A stretch of DNA of 64,000 nt from Adiantum capillus-veneris (taxonomy: Eukaryota; Streptophyta; Polypodiopsida; Polypodiales; Pteridaceae), in assembly GCA_014529385.2 (NCBI GenBank), contig CM043954.1, forward strand, positions 91,787,747 to 91,851,746, written 5' to 3'. The notes under the pieces are model-generated. The model did not search any database. It saw nothing but the letters and a program-made list of their open reading frames with translations, and was not told the DNA's origin. Shown piece by piece: positions 1 to 11,263 of this stretch. Positions within the stretch are counted from its first letter, which is position 1. Every line of letters starts with the position of its first letter. The position numbers and the translations under genes were made by a program.

Positions 1-3000
1 TAACTTGGTTGTTTGAGCATTCATCCTTGGTGACCATAGTCATTGGTTCAAATGCGGCCAAGTGACCCGTTGGCACTCACACACGTTTTTTGTCACCTCA
101 CACGAGACATAACGATTTGCCAAAAAAAAGGAAAGAATTCATACAAATGTGTCAATGCAAACTCAATCACTTCTTTCTATGGACAAGAGAAATATTTTGA
201 CCTTTCGTTTCCATCGGACTCACGGCTAGAAAAAAAAACAATTTCTCTAAATAAGGGCAAACTTGAAATTCTCCCTGGCTGTAGGTCAAAATGTGAAGCT
301 TTTGCCGATAATTACACTAAAAGTTGTGTAAATTTTTAGGTTTGCTTAAAGACAAGCTCAAAATGTAACCGGGATTTTAGAATTTCAGTCGGGTAAAATA
401 CACTGGACCTGGTTTTTTTCTAACACTGATCAAGCTTTTCATTTCCTAAATTCACCCCTCGGAAGAGTTGATGGCCTCTCTCAGCCCCCTTTGCTTTTTC
501 ATTGTTTCGCCTCCACACTGTTCACACTAGGTGGCTGCAGATTTGTGAAGACGTCTTTCTTCTGCCGGCTCAGTCTGAACCCAGCCTCATTCCACAGGAG
601 CTAGCTCATTTGGTTCAAGCAATCGACGTCCGTGACTTGGGTCACGGGTTTGATTGCAAGAATTGGGTAATTTTTGAAGGTGCATTTGTAGCTTACGAGC
701 GAGAATGCTCGTACTTTACAAAAAAAAAGAACGTAGTCTCACAATAGCTCACATACTCTAATGACTTGCAAACAAATAAATTCACTCACTACATAGTGCA
801 AAGAAACTCTAAACAGAAAAAAAAAGTAATTAATTCAGTCCAAAGGAGCTAACTTGGTTGTTTGAGCATTCATCCTTGGTGACCATAGTCATTGGTTCAA
901 ATGCGGCCACGTGACCCGTTGGCACTCACGCACGTTCTTTGTTACCTCACACGAGACATAACGATTTGCCAAAAAAAAAGAAAGAATTAATACAAATGTA
1001 TCAATGCAAACTCAATCACTTCTTTCTATGGACAAGAGAAATATTTTGACCTTTCATTTCCATCGGACTCACGGCTAGAAAAAAAAACAATTTCTCTAAA
1101 TAAGGGCAAACTTGAAATTCTCCCGGGCTTTAGGTTAAAATTTAAAGCTTTTTCCGATAATTACACTTAAAGTTGTGTAAATTTTTAGGTTTGCTTAAAG
1201 ACAAGCTCAAAATCTAACCGGGATTTTAGAATTTCAGTCGGGTAAAATACATTGGACCCGGTTTTTTTCTAACACTGATCAAGCTTTTCATTTCCTAAAT
1301 TCACCCCTCGGAAGAGTTGATGGCCTCTCTCAGGCCCGTTTGCTTTTTCATTGTTACGCCTCCACACTGTTCACACTAGGCGGCTGCAGATTTGTGAAGA
1401 CTTCTTTCTTCTGCCGGCTCAGTCTGAACCCAGCCTCATTCCACAGGAGCTAGCTCATTTGGTTCAAGCAATCGACCTCCATGACTTGGGTCACCGGTTT
1501 GATTGCAAGAATTGAGTGATTTTTAAAGGTGCATTTGTAGCTTACGAGCGAGAATGCTCGTACTTTACAAAAAAAAAGAACGTAGTCTCACTATAGCTCA
1601 CATACTGTAATGACTTGCAAACAAATAAATTCACTCACTACATAGTGCAAAGAAACTCTAAACAGAAAAAAAAGTAATTAATACAGGCCAAAGGAGCTAA
1701 CTTGGTTGTTTGAGCATTCATCCTTGGTGACCATAGCCATTGGTTCAAATGCGGCCACGTGACCCGTTGGCACTCACGCACGTTCTTTGTCACCTCACAC
1801 GAGACATAACGATTTGCCAAAAAAAAAAAGAATTAATACAAATGTGTCAATGCAAACTCAATCACTTCTTTCTATGGACAAGAGAAATATTTTGACCTTT
1901 CATATCCATCGGACTCACGGCTAGAAAAAAAAATAATTTCTCTAAATAAGGGCAAACTTGAAATTCTCCTGGGCTTTAGGTCAAAAGTTGAAGCTTTTGC
2001 CGTTAATTACACTAAAAGTTGTGTAAATTTTTAGGTTTGCTTAAAGACAAGCTCAAAATCTAACAGGGATTTTAGAATTTCAGTCGAGTAAAATACACTG
2101 GACCCGATTTTTTTCTAACACTGATCAAGCTTTTCATTTCCTAAATTCACCCCTCGGAAGAGTTGATGGCCTCTCTCAGCCCCCTTTGCTTTTTCATTGT
2201 TACGCCTCCACACTGTTCACACTAGGCGGCTGCAGATTTGTGAAGACTTCTTTCTTTTGCCGGCTCAGTCTGAACCCAGCCTCATTCGACAGGAGCTAGC
2301 TCATTTGGTTGAAGCAATCGACCTCCGTGACTTGGGTCACGGGTTTGATTGCAAGAATTGAGTGATTTTTGAAGGTGCATTTGTAGCTTACGAGCGAGAA
2401 TGCTCATACTTTAAAAAAAAAAGAACGTAGTCTCACAATAGCTCACATACTCTAATGACTTGCAAACAAATAAATTCACTCACTACATAGTGCAAAGAAA
2501 TTCTAAACAGAAAAAAAGTTAATTAATACAATCCAAAGGAGCTAACTTGGTTGTTTGAGCATTCATCCTTGGTGACCATAGTCATTGGTTCAAATGCGGC
2601 CACGTGACCCGTTGGCACTCACGCACGTTCTTTGTCACCTCACACGAAACATAACGATTTGCCAAGAAATAAAATAAAATTAATACAAATGTGTCAATGC
2701 AAACTCAATCACTTCTTTCTATGGACAAGAGAAATATTTTGACCTTTCATTTCCATGGGACTCACGGCTAGAAAAAAAAACAATTTCTCTAAATAAGGGC
2801 AAACTTGAAATTCTCCCGGGCTTTAGGTCAAAAGTTGAAGCTTTTGCCGATAATTACACTAAAAGTTGTGTAAATTTTTAGGTTTGCTTAAAGACAAGCT
2901 CAAAATCTAACCGGGATTTTAGAATTTCAGTCGGGTAAAATACACTGGACCCCGTTGTTTTGTAACATTGATCAAGCTTTTCATTTCTTAAATTCACCCT

Positions 3001-3001
3001 T
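1..3001. repeat. Tandem array of an 847-bp satellite-like unit, about 3.5 copies
   Basis: The block beginning TAACTTGGTTGTTTGAGC recurs at 1, 850, 1698 and 2543, so the spacings are 849, 848 and 845 bp. The copies are nearly identical apart from scattered substitutions and A-tract length changes. The fourth copy stops near 3001, after the AAATTCACCC motif, and unrelated sequence follows; the first copy may continue to the left of the window. Each full unit has two short hairpins, for example 631-646 (CGTGAC, loop TTGG, GTCACG) and 694-713 (TACGAGC, loop, GCTCGTA). The short open frames inside are not shared intact between copies, so I do not call genes. A higher-order satellite or a locally amplified intergenic repeat would both fit. 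Confidence 0.93.
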
Positions 3002-3291
3002 GAAGTAGGAAGTATGTCCCTCTAATCTTTTCCGCGTTCCTTTTTGAGGGAATCTAACATTATCCTTTTTTCTTGGTGAACGTAAAACTCAAGTATTGCA
3101 AGACAATGGGTTCTCATTATAAAGAAATTGATATTTTTTAAGGGTAAGCATCGTGCAGGCGACAGATGGACGAGAGAGAGGAAGATGTAGGCATCACTCA
3201 TCGCTCAATGGCAAGGCAGGAGCGGACAAAAGAGAGTAGCGTCCCTATATCCACGCTATCAGACGAGACAACAGAGGGCAATTCTTGAGTC

Positions 3292-3293
<2 letters not shown>
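3002..3293. other. Non-coding spacer, no gene seen
   Basis: Unique-looking sequence between the satellite edge and a CT microsatellite. I see no supported frame, RNA gene or terminal repeat. Confidence 0.5.

Positions 3294-3341
<48 letters not shown>
3294..3341. repeat. (CT)24 microsatellite
   Basis: Uninterrupted CT dinucleotides over 48 bp. The Ser-Leu and Glu-Arg frames across it are products of the repeat. Confidence 0.97.
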
Positions 3342-3344
<3 letters not shown>

Positions 3345-4225
3345 ATGCAGGATCTGTCGTGGTGTGTGTCATGTTTGCTTTATGTCCTGCTCTTCTGCTT
3401 CGCCTACTTGCTGTCCTTGTCCTGTGCTGCTCGTAGGGCTCAGCTGAGCCTACCCTGGTGTTGCAAGGGCCTCTAGGGCCAACTTTTGTTCGCGTCGGCC
3501 GGATGCTCACTGTCATCCATGACCTTGGAGCTCATTGTTAGTCGACACAGTAGGTGTTTTGAGCAGAGATGTCATGAGAGGGACGACGATGCTCATAATG
3601 CAGAGGGTGCAGAGCCTGTGTGACAGATGGCGCACACAACAGAGAGAAGGCAAGTGGTCGATATCGTGGGCGATGCAGGCAAGGCTACAAGATGAGGGAG
3701 CAAAGCGATCACCTAGCATCCCTTGTCGTGCAGGAGTGATGGTGGGCTGCTTTTCTCAGCCTTTGCGAAGAGAGACGCAGACAAGCTGATGGCGGGGCGC
3801 GGGGGGGGGGGGGGGGGGGGGGGGATAGCTGTTGTTCTTTTCCTTTTAAATTCGGAGACGTGATGCGAATCTTGTAACTTAATTAATTAATGAAGTGGAA
3901 AGTCGACCCAAATATGTAGCTTAATTATGCATGTAAGATGTTTTCAAAGGACTTTTATTTTTCTAGATTGGGGGCCTACATGCTCACATAATTCAGGTTT
4001 TTAGTGTGAATTTTGGGTTGAAACTAGAAATTGTTGCTTGTAATTTCACTGGACTTTAGTTCTCAAGGTTAAAAATTGACCTTTTTAAAAGATAAACACT
4101 CCCATTATTATGTACCTTTCATTTAGACATAAAACCGGGTGTCTCATAAGTTTGACCCAAAAAATGAAGGCCGAGAAAGAATCTTTTGTAGAGCGATGAG
4201 TGTCCTGTTTAAGAGAAGCCATCCA
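3342..4225. other. Non-coding region with a poly-G run
   Basis: No supported gene. A run of 24 G lies at 3801-3824; sequencing and assembly of such runs is unreliable. Short frames of 63-84 codons here show no family features. Confidence 0.5.
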
Positions 4226-4270
4226 TCTACACTATGTATAAAGCGGGGAGGAATTTTGGCCCTTCCCTTC
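4226..4270 (+). mobile_element. Helitron-like 5' terminus
   Basis: The segment begins TCTACACTATGTATAAAG directly after an A and continues into a GGGG/TTTTGG(C/T)CCCTTC block. The same 45-bp start occurs at 7280, also after an A, and the two copies diverge quickly afterwards. Plant Helitrons typically start with TC followed by a TMTACTA-like motif and insert between A and T. A short motif, CATGGGAGTTTGA, follows in both copies (near 4457 and 7377). I could not find a CTRR 3' end with a hairpin, so the limits and class are provisional. Confidence 0.4.
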
Positions 4271-4484
4271 AGCCACGTGGAAAAAACTCTTTTGTTTGAT
4301 TGGTTTTGGCATTGCTCTGCTCACTCTTGTGCACTCTTCTAGTCGTTGCTCCTATCCACAGTTTCAGTCGCCATTTTGAAGCCAAAGTTTGCATGGGATA
4401 TTGAGGTGTTGCTGATTTACATTGTGTGGGAGTTTGAGGGCACTACCGAATTATTTTGCATGGGAGTTTGAGGGCACCATGACA

Positions 4485-4521
4485 CGTGTGTGTGTGTGTG
4501 TTGGGGGGGGGGGGGGGGGGG
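4485..4521. repeat. (GT)n followed by poly-G
   Basis: GT repeats at 4485-4501, then 19 G at 4503-4521. Confidence 0.95.
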
Positions 4522-5225
4522 TGTTTAAACAAGAGACCAAGGCTCTTCAAGTAGGTAGCATATGGAAAAAAGCATACCATTTATGGTTTATGTGAAGAAA
4601 AAGCTTTAAATATTGATCATGATACATAGGCATGCCACGAACAAACCATAGAGAAATCACTTTGTAGAAGCTTTTAGGGTAAGGGTTTCCTCTATATTTG
4701 TCACCATCACTGCCAATAAATGAAAAATACATCAGCCAATAAAGGACAGGTGTCACAAAAGAAGCCCACATGTTATAGATGTCAACCAAAAATACCATGC
4801 AAATTAAAATCCTTGTAGTAGGAAGCTGGCACCTGAGTAGTGTTCTCCATAGCTATTGGGTAATGTTGAATGTAGGAAAAAAGGGCCTAGTAGCTGCTTT
4901 GTGAGGCCAAAAGTATTTCTATCATGCACACGTACCTGTAGGTAGTATGTCTCTACCTGCACCAAGTCCAAAAAGAAAACCTCTTTTAAAGCCATGGCTA
5001 TGCATGCAAATGGTGGCGGCGGAGTGGAGCCACGTCTCAACCAGGCCAAACTAGAAGACGTTTTCCTATGGGTACTACCACCTGCACGTGAAACCATATA
5101 TCTGCAGGTCGTATCTACCAAGTAGGGGGGTATTTTGCTCATCGCACCCATAAAATGATGGCTCCCCACCCATTTTTAGACATGCAGGAGATTATTAAAC
5201 CTCAAGCCTTTTAGGCCTTTTCATA
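4522..5225. other. Non-coding region
   Basis: Two minus-strand open frames (4547-4798 and 4804-5169) cover much of this stretch, but neither has a recognisable domain, a repeat copy or good start context. I treat them as chance. Confidence 0.4.

Positions 5226-5264
<39 letters not shown>
5226..5264. repeat. (GT)n(GA)n microsatellite
   Basis: A short GT run passes into an uninterrupted GA run. Confidence 0.95.
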
Positions 5265-5516
5265 TGTAGCTAATTACCGTCATCCGGCCTTGAAATAGCA
5301 ACTCCTTGCCCTTGAGATGTAGCTAATTGTCGTCGTCTGGCCTTGCAATAGAAACTCCCCTCCCCCCCCCCCCCCCCCGCCCCCCCCCTCTCTCTCTCTC
5401 TCTCTCAAGTTGAGTGGAGGCTCCTTGCTATGCGCATCGTTACTTAATTAGCTTACTATGGTGCCCTTCAATCTGTGCGCATCCAGCCTTGCAGTAGAAG
5501 CTCCCCCCCCCCCCCT

Positions 5517-5555
<39 letters not shown>

Positions 5556-5625
5556 GAGTGGAGGCTCCTCGATGCGCACGTTGTCACTTTAGCTTGCTCT
5601 GCTGCCCTTCAAGATCCGTGCTCAC
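5265..5625. repeat. Imperfect tandem module with C and CT tracts
   Basis: GATGTAGCTAATT occurs at 5264 and 5315. The block CCTTGCARTAGAARCTCCC, then a poly-C and CT tract, then AAGTTGAGTGGAGGCTCCT occurs twice (tracts at about 5355-5407 and 5502-5550). The module is about 145 bp and has been duplicated together with its microsatellite. Confidence 0.8.
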
Positions 5626-6628
5626 CCCCCTCTCATTTGTGCTTCTTTCCGCCAGTTGGAGCTAATCAACCTATCTTGAGGGGAACTGCAGTACTAGGCA
5701 ACCAAGAGAGGGCGTGCCAAAGTAAAAGGGGCAACAACATGATGGTAGCTGATCGATAGCCCGCCTTGAGGGGAACTGAACTAGGCAAGCAAGAGAGCTC
5801 AAGGGCACCGAGTTTTATTATCCAAAGCAGTGCAATGGAATTGTTGATGCCAAAGGCAAAAGAGGCAACCGTTTGGAGAAAGGGGGGAGGGGGGATCGAC
5901 ATCATGTCAATGGGGCACTTGTAATTGACGGGCTCAGCCAAGGAAGCACTGCTCAACAAGTGTAACGGGAGGGCCAAACAACTAGGGTTATGAAGGAGCT
6001 TGATAGAGCGTTGATGATCATGGGAGGATGCACAAGTATAGCGCCAGCAAGGGGCCAAGCCCATGAAAGTGGCCGCCGCCTTTAAGGAGGATGAAGCATA
6101 GCAATGGCCAATGGGAGATGACGCAACAACACTCATGATGCAGCCCACACGTAGCCTCCTTATAAGGTCCCTTTAGTATGCAGCAAATAGCCACCCTCAG
6201 TACTCACGCCACTTTGACCACAACTCTTTTCACACAGAATAGCTCAAGATTGTAGCTGACATCTGAAGCTTTCCGAAAAAGCTATTCCGCGATGCATGCT
6301 GCAAAGGTTAAGCGAAAATGGTGTGTTCTAGGGTGATGGTGTTGCCCCAAGAATGAAGGGTCCAGACATGTACTCATCAACTTTTGTACCACTCATTGAG
6401 GCCACAATGGAAGAAAGACTCAAGTCCCTATCTCTAAGTGTCTTCCACACAATCTCAACCACCCCTTACAACGAGCTCGAGACACACACGTAGTACTTGG
6501 CACCAAGGTGTCGAGTTACATGCTAGGTTCTGCATTGGATCATGCCATCCAAGGCCAACACCTTCAGCCAAATTGGTGCCATAGAGGGGCGATATTGTTG
6601 CAAGGACTAGCAGCAAATGGCATCTAGA
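5626..6628. other. Non-coding region; uncertain 160-codon minus frame
   Basis: CTTGAGGGGAACTG occurs at 5675 and 5765, so there is a small local duplication. A minus-strand frame of 160 codons (6148 to 5666) is open but has no recognisable domain, and its composition (Ser, Leu, Ala, Pro) looks like chance. Confidence 0.35.
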
Positions 6629-6758
6629 ATGGGTGAGAGGAGGTAGGTAGGTGATGCAATGTTTGTACTGAAGTGCAATTGAGAGGGGTCAACTTACAAG
6701 GGTTGGGTAGATCAAGGTGGAAAGGTAGAGTAGCAGCCCCTGGCTTGGGTGGCTATGG

Positions 6759-6850
<92 letters not shown>
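6629..6850. repeat. Duplicated module 1, copy 1, ending in (GT)n(GA)n
   Basis: The 130 bp before the microsatellite match 7780-7909 closely (shared GTGAGAGGAGGTAGGTAGGT and CCCCTGGCTTGGG). Here the module ends in (GT)n(GA)n at 6760-6850; in the other copy it ends in (GA)n only. The microsatellite therefore travelled with the module and then changed. Confidence 0.85.
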
Positions 6851-6853
<3 letters not shown>

Positions 6854-7279
6854 CCTACCTTTCCGGCGTGCTAAGGCACGTGTGCCTCCTATACCACCCC
6901 ATACCTATGGCACCTACACTGCTGCCTTGCCATCCACCTTGTGTGGTTCCTCTCACATGCTTTGATGTGGATCGGGATCTATCTTGGGAGGTGGGAGCCT
7001 CTAGCACCAAGGTAGAGTTGAGAGAGAGATGGCTCATGATTGTCTCTAGCTATAGGAAGAGCGGACTGAAATGCCCTTGATTAGGTAGATGTTATGCACC
7101 AACAATAGTGACATGGCTCGATTTATGGCGTGCTGCACCGTTTGGTATGTGCCGAGTCACGCCCCACAACATCCTTGTTATTGTATGCATTGTGTCACAC
7201 CCCCATCTTCCAATTGGTATCAACAAGCAGGGTGTAGGTAAAGACTATCGCTGCCAATCTATCTACATCTATATCTATA
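6851..7279. other. Non-coding region
   Basis: No supported gene. The overlapping short frames on both strands show no family motifs. Confidence 0.45.
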
Positions 7280-7324
7280 TCTACACTATGTATAAAGGGG
7301 GAACATATTTTGGTCCCTTCTCGA
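7280..7324 (+). mobile_element. Helitron-like 5' terminus, second copy
   Basis: Starts TCTACACTATGTATAAAG after an A, then GGGGGAACATATTTTGGTCCC. It matches the start at 4226 over about 45 bp and then diverges. No 3' end was identified. Confidence 0.4.
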
Positions 7325-7390
7325 ACACGTTGTATAAGCTCCTTGCTCCAGGAAATGTCCTATGAAACCCGGATGACATGGGAGTTTGAA

Positions 7391-7393
<3 letters not shown>

Positions 7394-7434
<41 letters not shown>
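7394..7434. repeat. (GA)n microsatellite
   Basis: Uninterrupted GA over about 41 bp, at the start of duplicated module 2. Confidence 0.95.
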
Positions 7435-7436
<2 letters not shown>

Positions 7437-7665
7437 CCTAGCATAAAATAAATGTAATCATCATGAATGACAAGGCCATAGTCACAAAAAGTACGGATGG
7501 TGGTTGAGACTACGGACAATAGTTTGCTGTGCTGTGGACTCTTTGCTAAGTCTTGCAGTGAGCCACTCTACAACCACCCACCCCCTTTATGAGTGTCTCA
7601 ACATCCATAATTACATGAAGCATGATGACCATCTACGAGCTGAGCGACGTTCTCTCTCTAGCATC
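7435..7665. repeat. Duplicated module 2, copy 1
   Basis: This 230-bp stretch after a GA run matches 7965-8203, which also follows a GA run. Shared blocks include AGTACGGATGGTGGTTGAGA, GTGTCTCAACATCCATAATT and TTCTCTCTCTAGCATCA. Confidence 0.85.
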
Positions 7666-7779
7666 AATCACTGCACCTTAGAAGAAGAGGCCAACGTCAC
7701 AAGTCATGAAGGTGAAGAGTGCATGAAGATCCCAAAAGGGTCAGTGTTCAACTTACATCATGGTGGCATCTAGACTAGG

Positions 7780-7905
7780 TGAGAGGAGGTAGGTAGGTGC
7801 TACAATGTTTGTAGTGAAGTGTAACTGAGAGGTGTCAACTTACAAGGGTTGGTGGGTAGACCAGTTCTGAGAGGTAGAGTAGTAGCCCCTGGCTTGGGCG
7901 GCTAT

Positions 7906-7964
<59 letters not shown>
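7780..7964. repeat. Duplicated module 1, copy 2, ending in (GA)n
   Basis: Matches 6629-6759, followed by a (GA)n tract at 7910-7964. Confidence 0.85.
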
Positions 7965-7967
<3 letters not shown>

Positions 7968-8203
7968 CTAGCATTAAAAAAAAACTTGGAGGCTGTATCA
8001 CAAATGACGAACCCATATCATGGAAAGTACGGATGGTGGTTGAGATGGTGGACAATAGTCTGCCATGCTGTGGACTCTCTGCTAAGTCTCGCTTGTGAAC
8101 AACTCTCCGAACACCCACCCCTTTATCAGTGTCTCAACATCCATAATTACATGAAGCATGATGAGCATCTACAAGCAGGGTGATGTTCTCTCTCTAGCAT
8201 CAC
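7965..8203. repeat. Duplicated module 2, copy 2
   Basis: Matches 7435-7665 with indels and substitutions. It ends in the same TTCTCTCTCTAGCATCA block. Confidence 0.85.
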
Positions 8204-8437
8204 GTAGAAGTCCCTCTGGTTTGAAAAATCTTTTTATCATATTTTAGGTAGGATATCGGTAGTTGGACTCTTGAGATCTTAGAGAGGTGCTAGGGAGTGC
8301 GTGATTCGCTTGGATTTTCCACCATAGGTAGTATTAGTCGTGTTTTAGTGTTGATGGTATGTGAGTGATTTGTGAGGTGATAAAAGCAATAGCTAGTGCG
8401 TGTGAGGCAGTGAAGCATTTTTCTAATCATAAATGCA

Positions 8438-9834
8438 ACATCCCATATGATGTGTAGGAGTAGTTTCAGGAAGGAAATGCTGATTATGATCTAGAGCTAT
8501 TCATCACATATTCATTTTCTTGTGTGCTTCTTTGCATTCAAAATCCTAGAAAAGTTTGATTTTTAGGGTAAAAATGCAATACACAAGTTCTTGAGGATAT
8601 TTGTGCATGACTGAATGAAGCTGAGTATATAAGAAAGCATATCCAAGAGGTCTACTAAGAAATTTTGCAATTCTGCAACTCTCAACATCATATGCGTATG
8701 ATGTCATGAGGGATAGCAAGAGACCAGGTTTGACAAAATCGAGTGTATCAGAGTGTTCAAAAGGGGTGTTTTACCCCATCTACACCTTGAGACTAGAGTT
8801 TTGACCAATATTTGGTGCTTGAAAAACAAAAGGCGAGATATATTAGAGTGAAATTTAGAAAATTACTTTTTTTGAGCTTCAAGGGATATAAAAACTCTTG
8901 ATAAGGCATAAAATTAAGTAATGAAACTCTAGAACCCAGTTTGGACTAGTTCAAAGTGGAAAAGACACAACAGACTTCATAAAGTCTCTTGGACAAATCT
9001 AGAGGTGCAATTGATCAACTGACCACATAGGAGGGTTTTACATGTTGTTTTGAGCTTTTTGGCAAAATTTCACCTTATTGGAGTATTTATTTTTGAATTG
9101 CAAAGGGATTCACAATTTTAGAGAAAGAAAAGGTGAAAAGTGGTGATTCTTTGCAATTTTGACTTCTAAAATTTGTTGTGAGTGCATGTGCATGTTGTAC
9201 ACATCAAGGAGCATCTGGGGTAGAAACAGAACTTCATTCTCACCTACTAGACTTCATACACGTATGAAGTCTCTAGGCCAGATTTGAGGTCAAAAGACAC
9301 ATTTGTCTACACTCTTGTGATTTAGAGCAATTAAGAAGCAAATAGGCAAAATTTTGTTGAATTTGAAGCATTTTTGGGCTTATAAAGGCCAAGAGGCTGC
9401 CTCGAAAAGTGAATGCTTGAATTAATCATATCTAGCACAAAAAGTGTTGAAATTCAGTTTTGAAGGATGATGTGAGTTGCTTGTGTGGTGGGAAACTTCT
9501 AGAGTGAGACTCACGTCATTTTGACCAACTGGACATCATATGCATATGATGTCTGAAGGGAATTTTAAGAGACCAAACTGACATGAGTCCAGAGTGTTTG
9601 CACCACAAAACAATCCTAGAGACCAATTAGTTTCATCAAATTAGGATCATCTTTGACTTAGAAAACTTCCCAGAGAAGCTAACAACAACTAAGACATAAC
9701 TAGGGTTAATAGACCTACCAAGGGGTATTTGAATCACAAAGCAGAACTTGGGGTGAATAAAGCATATCAAGGAATTCTAAACCTAAAGTTTAGACCAGTA
9801 GTGGGCATAGAGATCATACACATATGAAGTCTCC
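8438..9834. repeat. Diverged array of ~282-bp units, each with a palindrome
   Basis: Palindromes start at 8685, 8974, 9251, 9533 and 9811, so the spacings are 289, 277, 282 and 278 bp. Two variants alternate irregularly: ACATCATATGCATATGATGT (perfect at 9533-9552, near-perfect at 8685) and a CTTCATACACGTATGAAG type (9249-9272, 9809-9832; the 8972 copy has lost its centre). A partial copy may lie at 8438. Sequence after each palindrome is weakly alike (AGAGACCA, AGATTTGAGGT and similar), which supports an old tandem array. No coding frame crosses it. Its place upstream of a gag-like frame suggests a retroelement leader. Confidence 0.7.
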
Positions 9835-10339
9835 ATGCTGAGATATGAACCAAACAGAGGTTTTTACCAGCCAAGAGTATTCCTTGTGACCCTAGGATCC
9901 CATCTATCTTATTGGATCAGTTCTTAGATCTCACATAGGAAGTCGAGTCCTTTTATACTGTTGTTTGGTTGGGATTAACCCTCTAGTTACATTGATCAAC
10001 ATTGTAGGGAAATGAAGTGAGAATCACCATTTTGACAAAGAATTGCATAGTCGAAAGTTTTGTACAGATAGCCATAATCAAGGATCCTACAAGATGAGGA
10101 ACATTTTGGAGTGCTAAGTACTTTAAAATTTGAGAAAGCAGTTCGAAAGCAAATCAGAGCAACGAGCAGCTACAAGCAGACTTCTAAGGTAAGAGGTTTG
10201 GGTTGATAACTTTTTGAGTGAAAGATTTGATGAATTTGAGATCCAGTAGGTGTCTTCAAAGAGACTGGAGAGTGGGAGGAGATCAAATTAGCTTGGTGTT
10301 GACAAAAGAGAATATAAACTAAGCAAGAATAGATCTATT

Positions 10340-11263
10340 AGCACCAATCATAGAAGAGGGTAGTGATACTAACACCTCTTCCGACGAATCATATCAGTGG
10401 ATGGCTAGCCAACAACTTGGTGATTTCCAATAGCAAGGGAATATGGGAGGTAGCACCTTCCAAAAGCCCTTAAACATACCAAAATACATGACAACCTTCT
10501 TAAAGGGAACAAACATTGATGGAGCCTTTTAGTATATGCGGATGCTTGAGGATATCAATGCATCTGTATTGAAGAACGACCAACTAGAGGATTATCAATA
10601 ATTGTAGTAAATGATGATGGTGATAGGTTCCACGATGATGAGGGAAACCACTACCTCATTGTCAAAGACCCACAAAATTAAAATCGGTATGGAGACAATG
10701 TAGCAAAAGGGAGCCTTAGTGTATGTGGATGTTCGAGGATGTCAATGCATCTGTATTGAAAAACGACCAGCTAGAGGATTATCAGTAATTGTATTAAATG
10801 ATGATGGTGATAGGTTCTGTGATGATGAGGGAACCACTACCTCATTGTCAAAGACCCACAAAATTAAAATCGATATGGAGACAACGTAGCAAAATGGAAG
10901 ATGGTTATGGAGACCCAAGAATTGCCTCCTAAACTCAATCGTCTAGGAGCCTTCTACATTCATGACAGGAGAGTGATGAGAGTGGCTACAATTCACAAAA
11001 ATATTGGGATTTACAAGTACGGGGAACGGAGAGTCATCTCTGCACGAACCCTGTGTGAATGAATTAAGTAAAGACAAAGTCCTATACTTGTTTTCATATG
11101 ATTTGGTAACTGAAATCCATATCACTTTTGTTGATAAGTACATATGAGAATACGAGCCAATTCACCTAGAAGATGTAGGAAGATTGATAACACTAGAACT
11201 ATTGGCACAGGCTTCTGAAGAGAAGCAAAAGCCCTTAGAAACCCCTAACAAATCTACAAATCT
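10340..11263 (+). pseudogene. Decayed gag-like frame upstream of LTR B
   Basis: In one frame from about 10345, translation gives stretches such as SDTNTSSDESYQWMASQQL and NIPKYMTTFLKGTN, interrupted by a TAG at 10431 where a Gln codon is expected. After a 188-bp tandem duplication the frame resumes with LNRLGAFYIHDRRVM and later VGRLITLELLAQASEEKQ, with further frameshifts. Low-complexity acidic and Gln-rich stretches before a globular segment are usual for gypsy gag N-termini, but I see no zinc knuckle or conserved gag motif here. The frame ends at the LTR B boundary. It may be the 5' part of the host gag found again at 32258, but I could not show continuity. Functional protein is excluded by the breaks. 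Confidence 0.45.
10521..10893. repeat. 188-bp tandem duplication
   Basis: The block starting GGAGCCTT recurs at 10709; copies 10521-10708 and 10709 to about 10893 are about 95% alike by eye. It lies inside the decayed gag-like frame and disrupts it. Confidence 0.88.

Noticed and set aside
1..3001. tRNA-like B-box string GGTTCAAATGCGGCC in each satellite copy, suggesting a SINE or tRNA
   Set aside because: No A box at the right distance, no cloverleaf and no A-rich tail in register.
5666..6148. 160-codon minus-strand frame
   Set aside because: No recognised domain, no copy elsewhere in the window, composition like chance.
8438..9834. CRISPR-like array from regularly spaced palindromes
   Set aside because: Spacers of about 260 bp, diverged repeats, and plant repeat context. 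It is an old tandem repeat.
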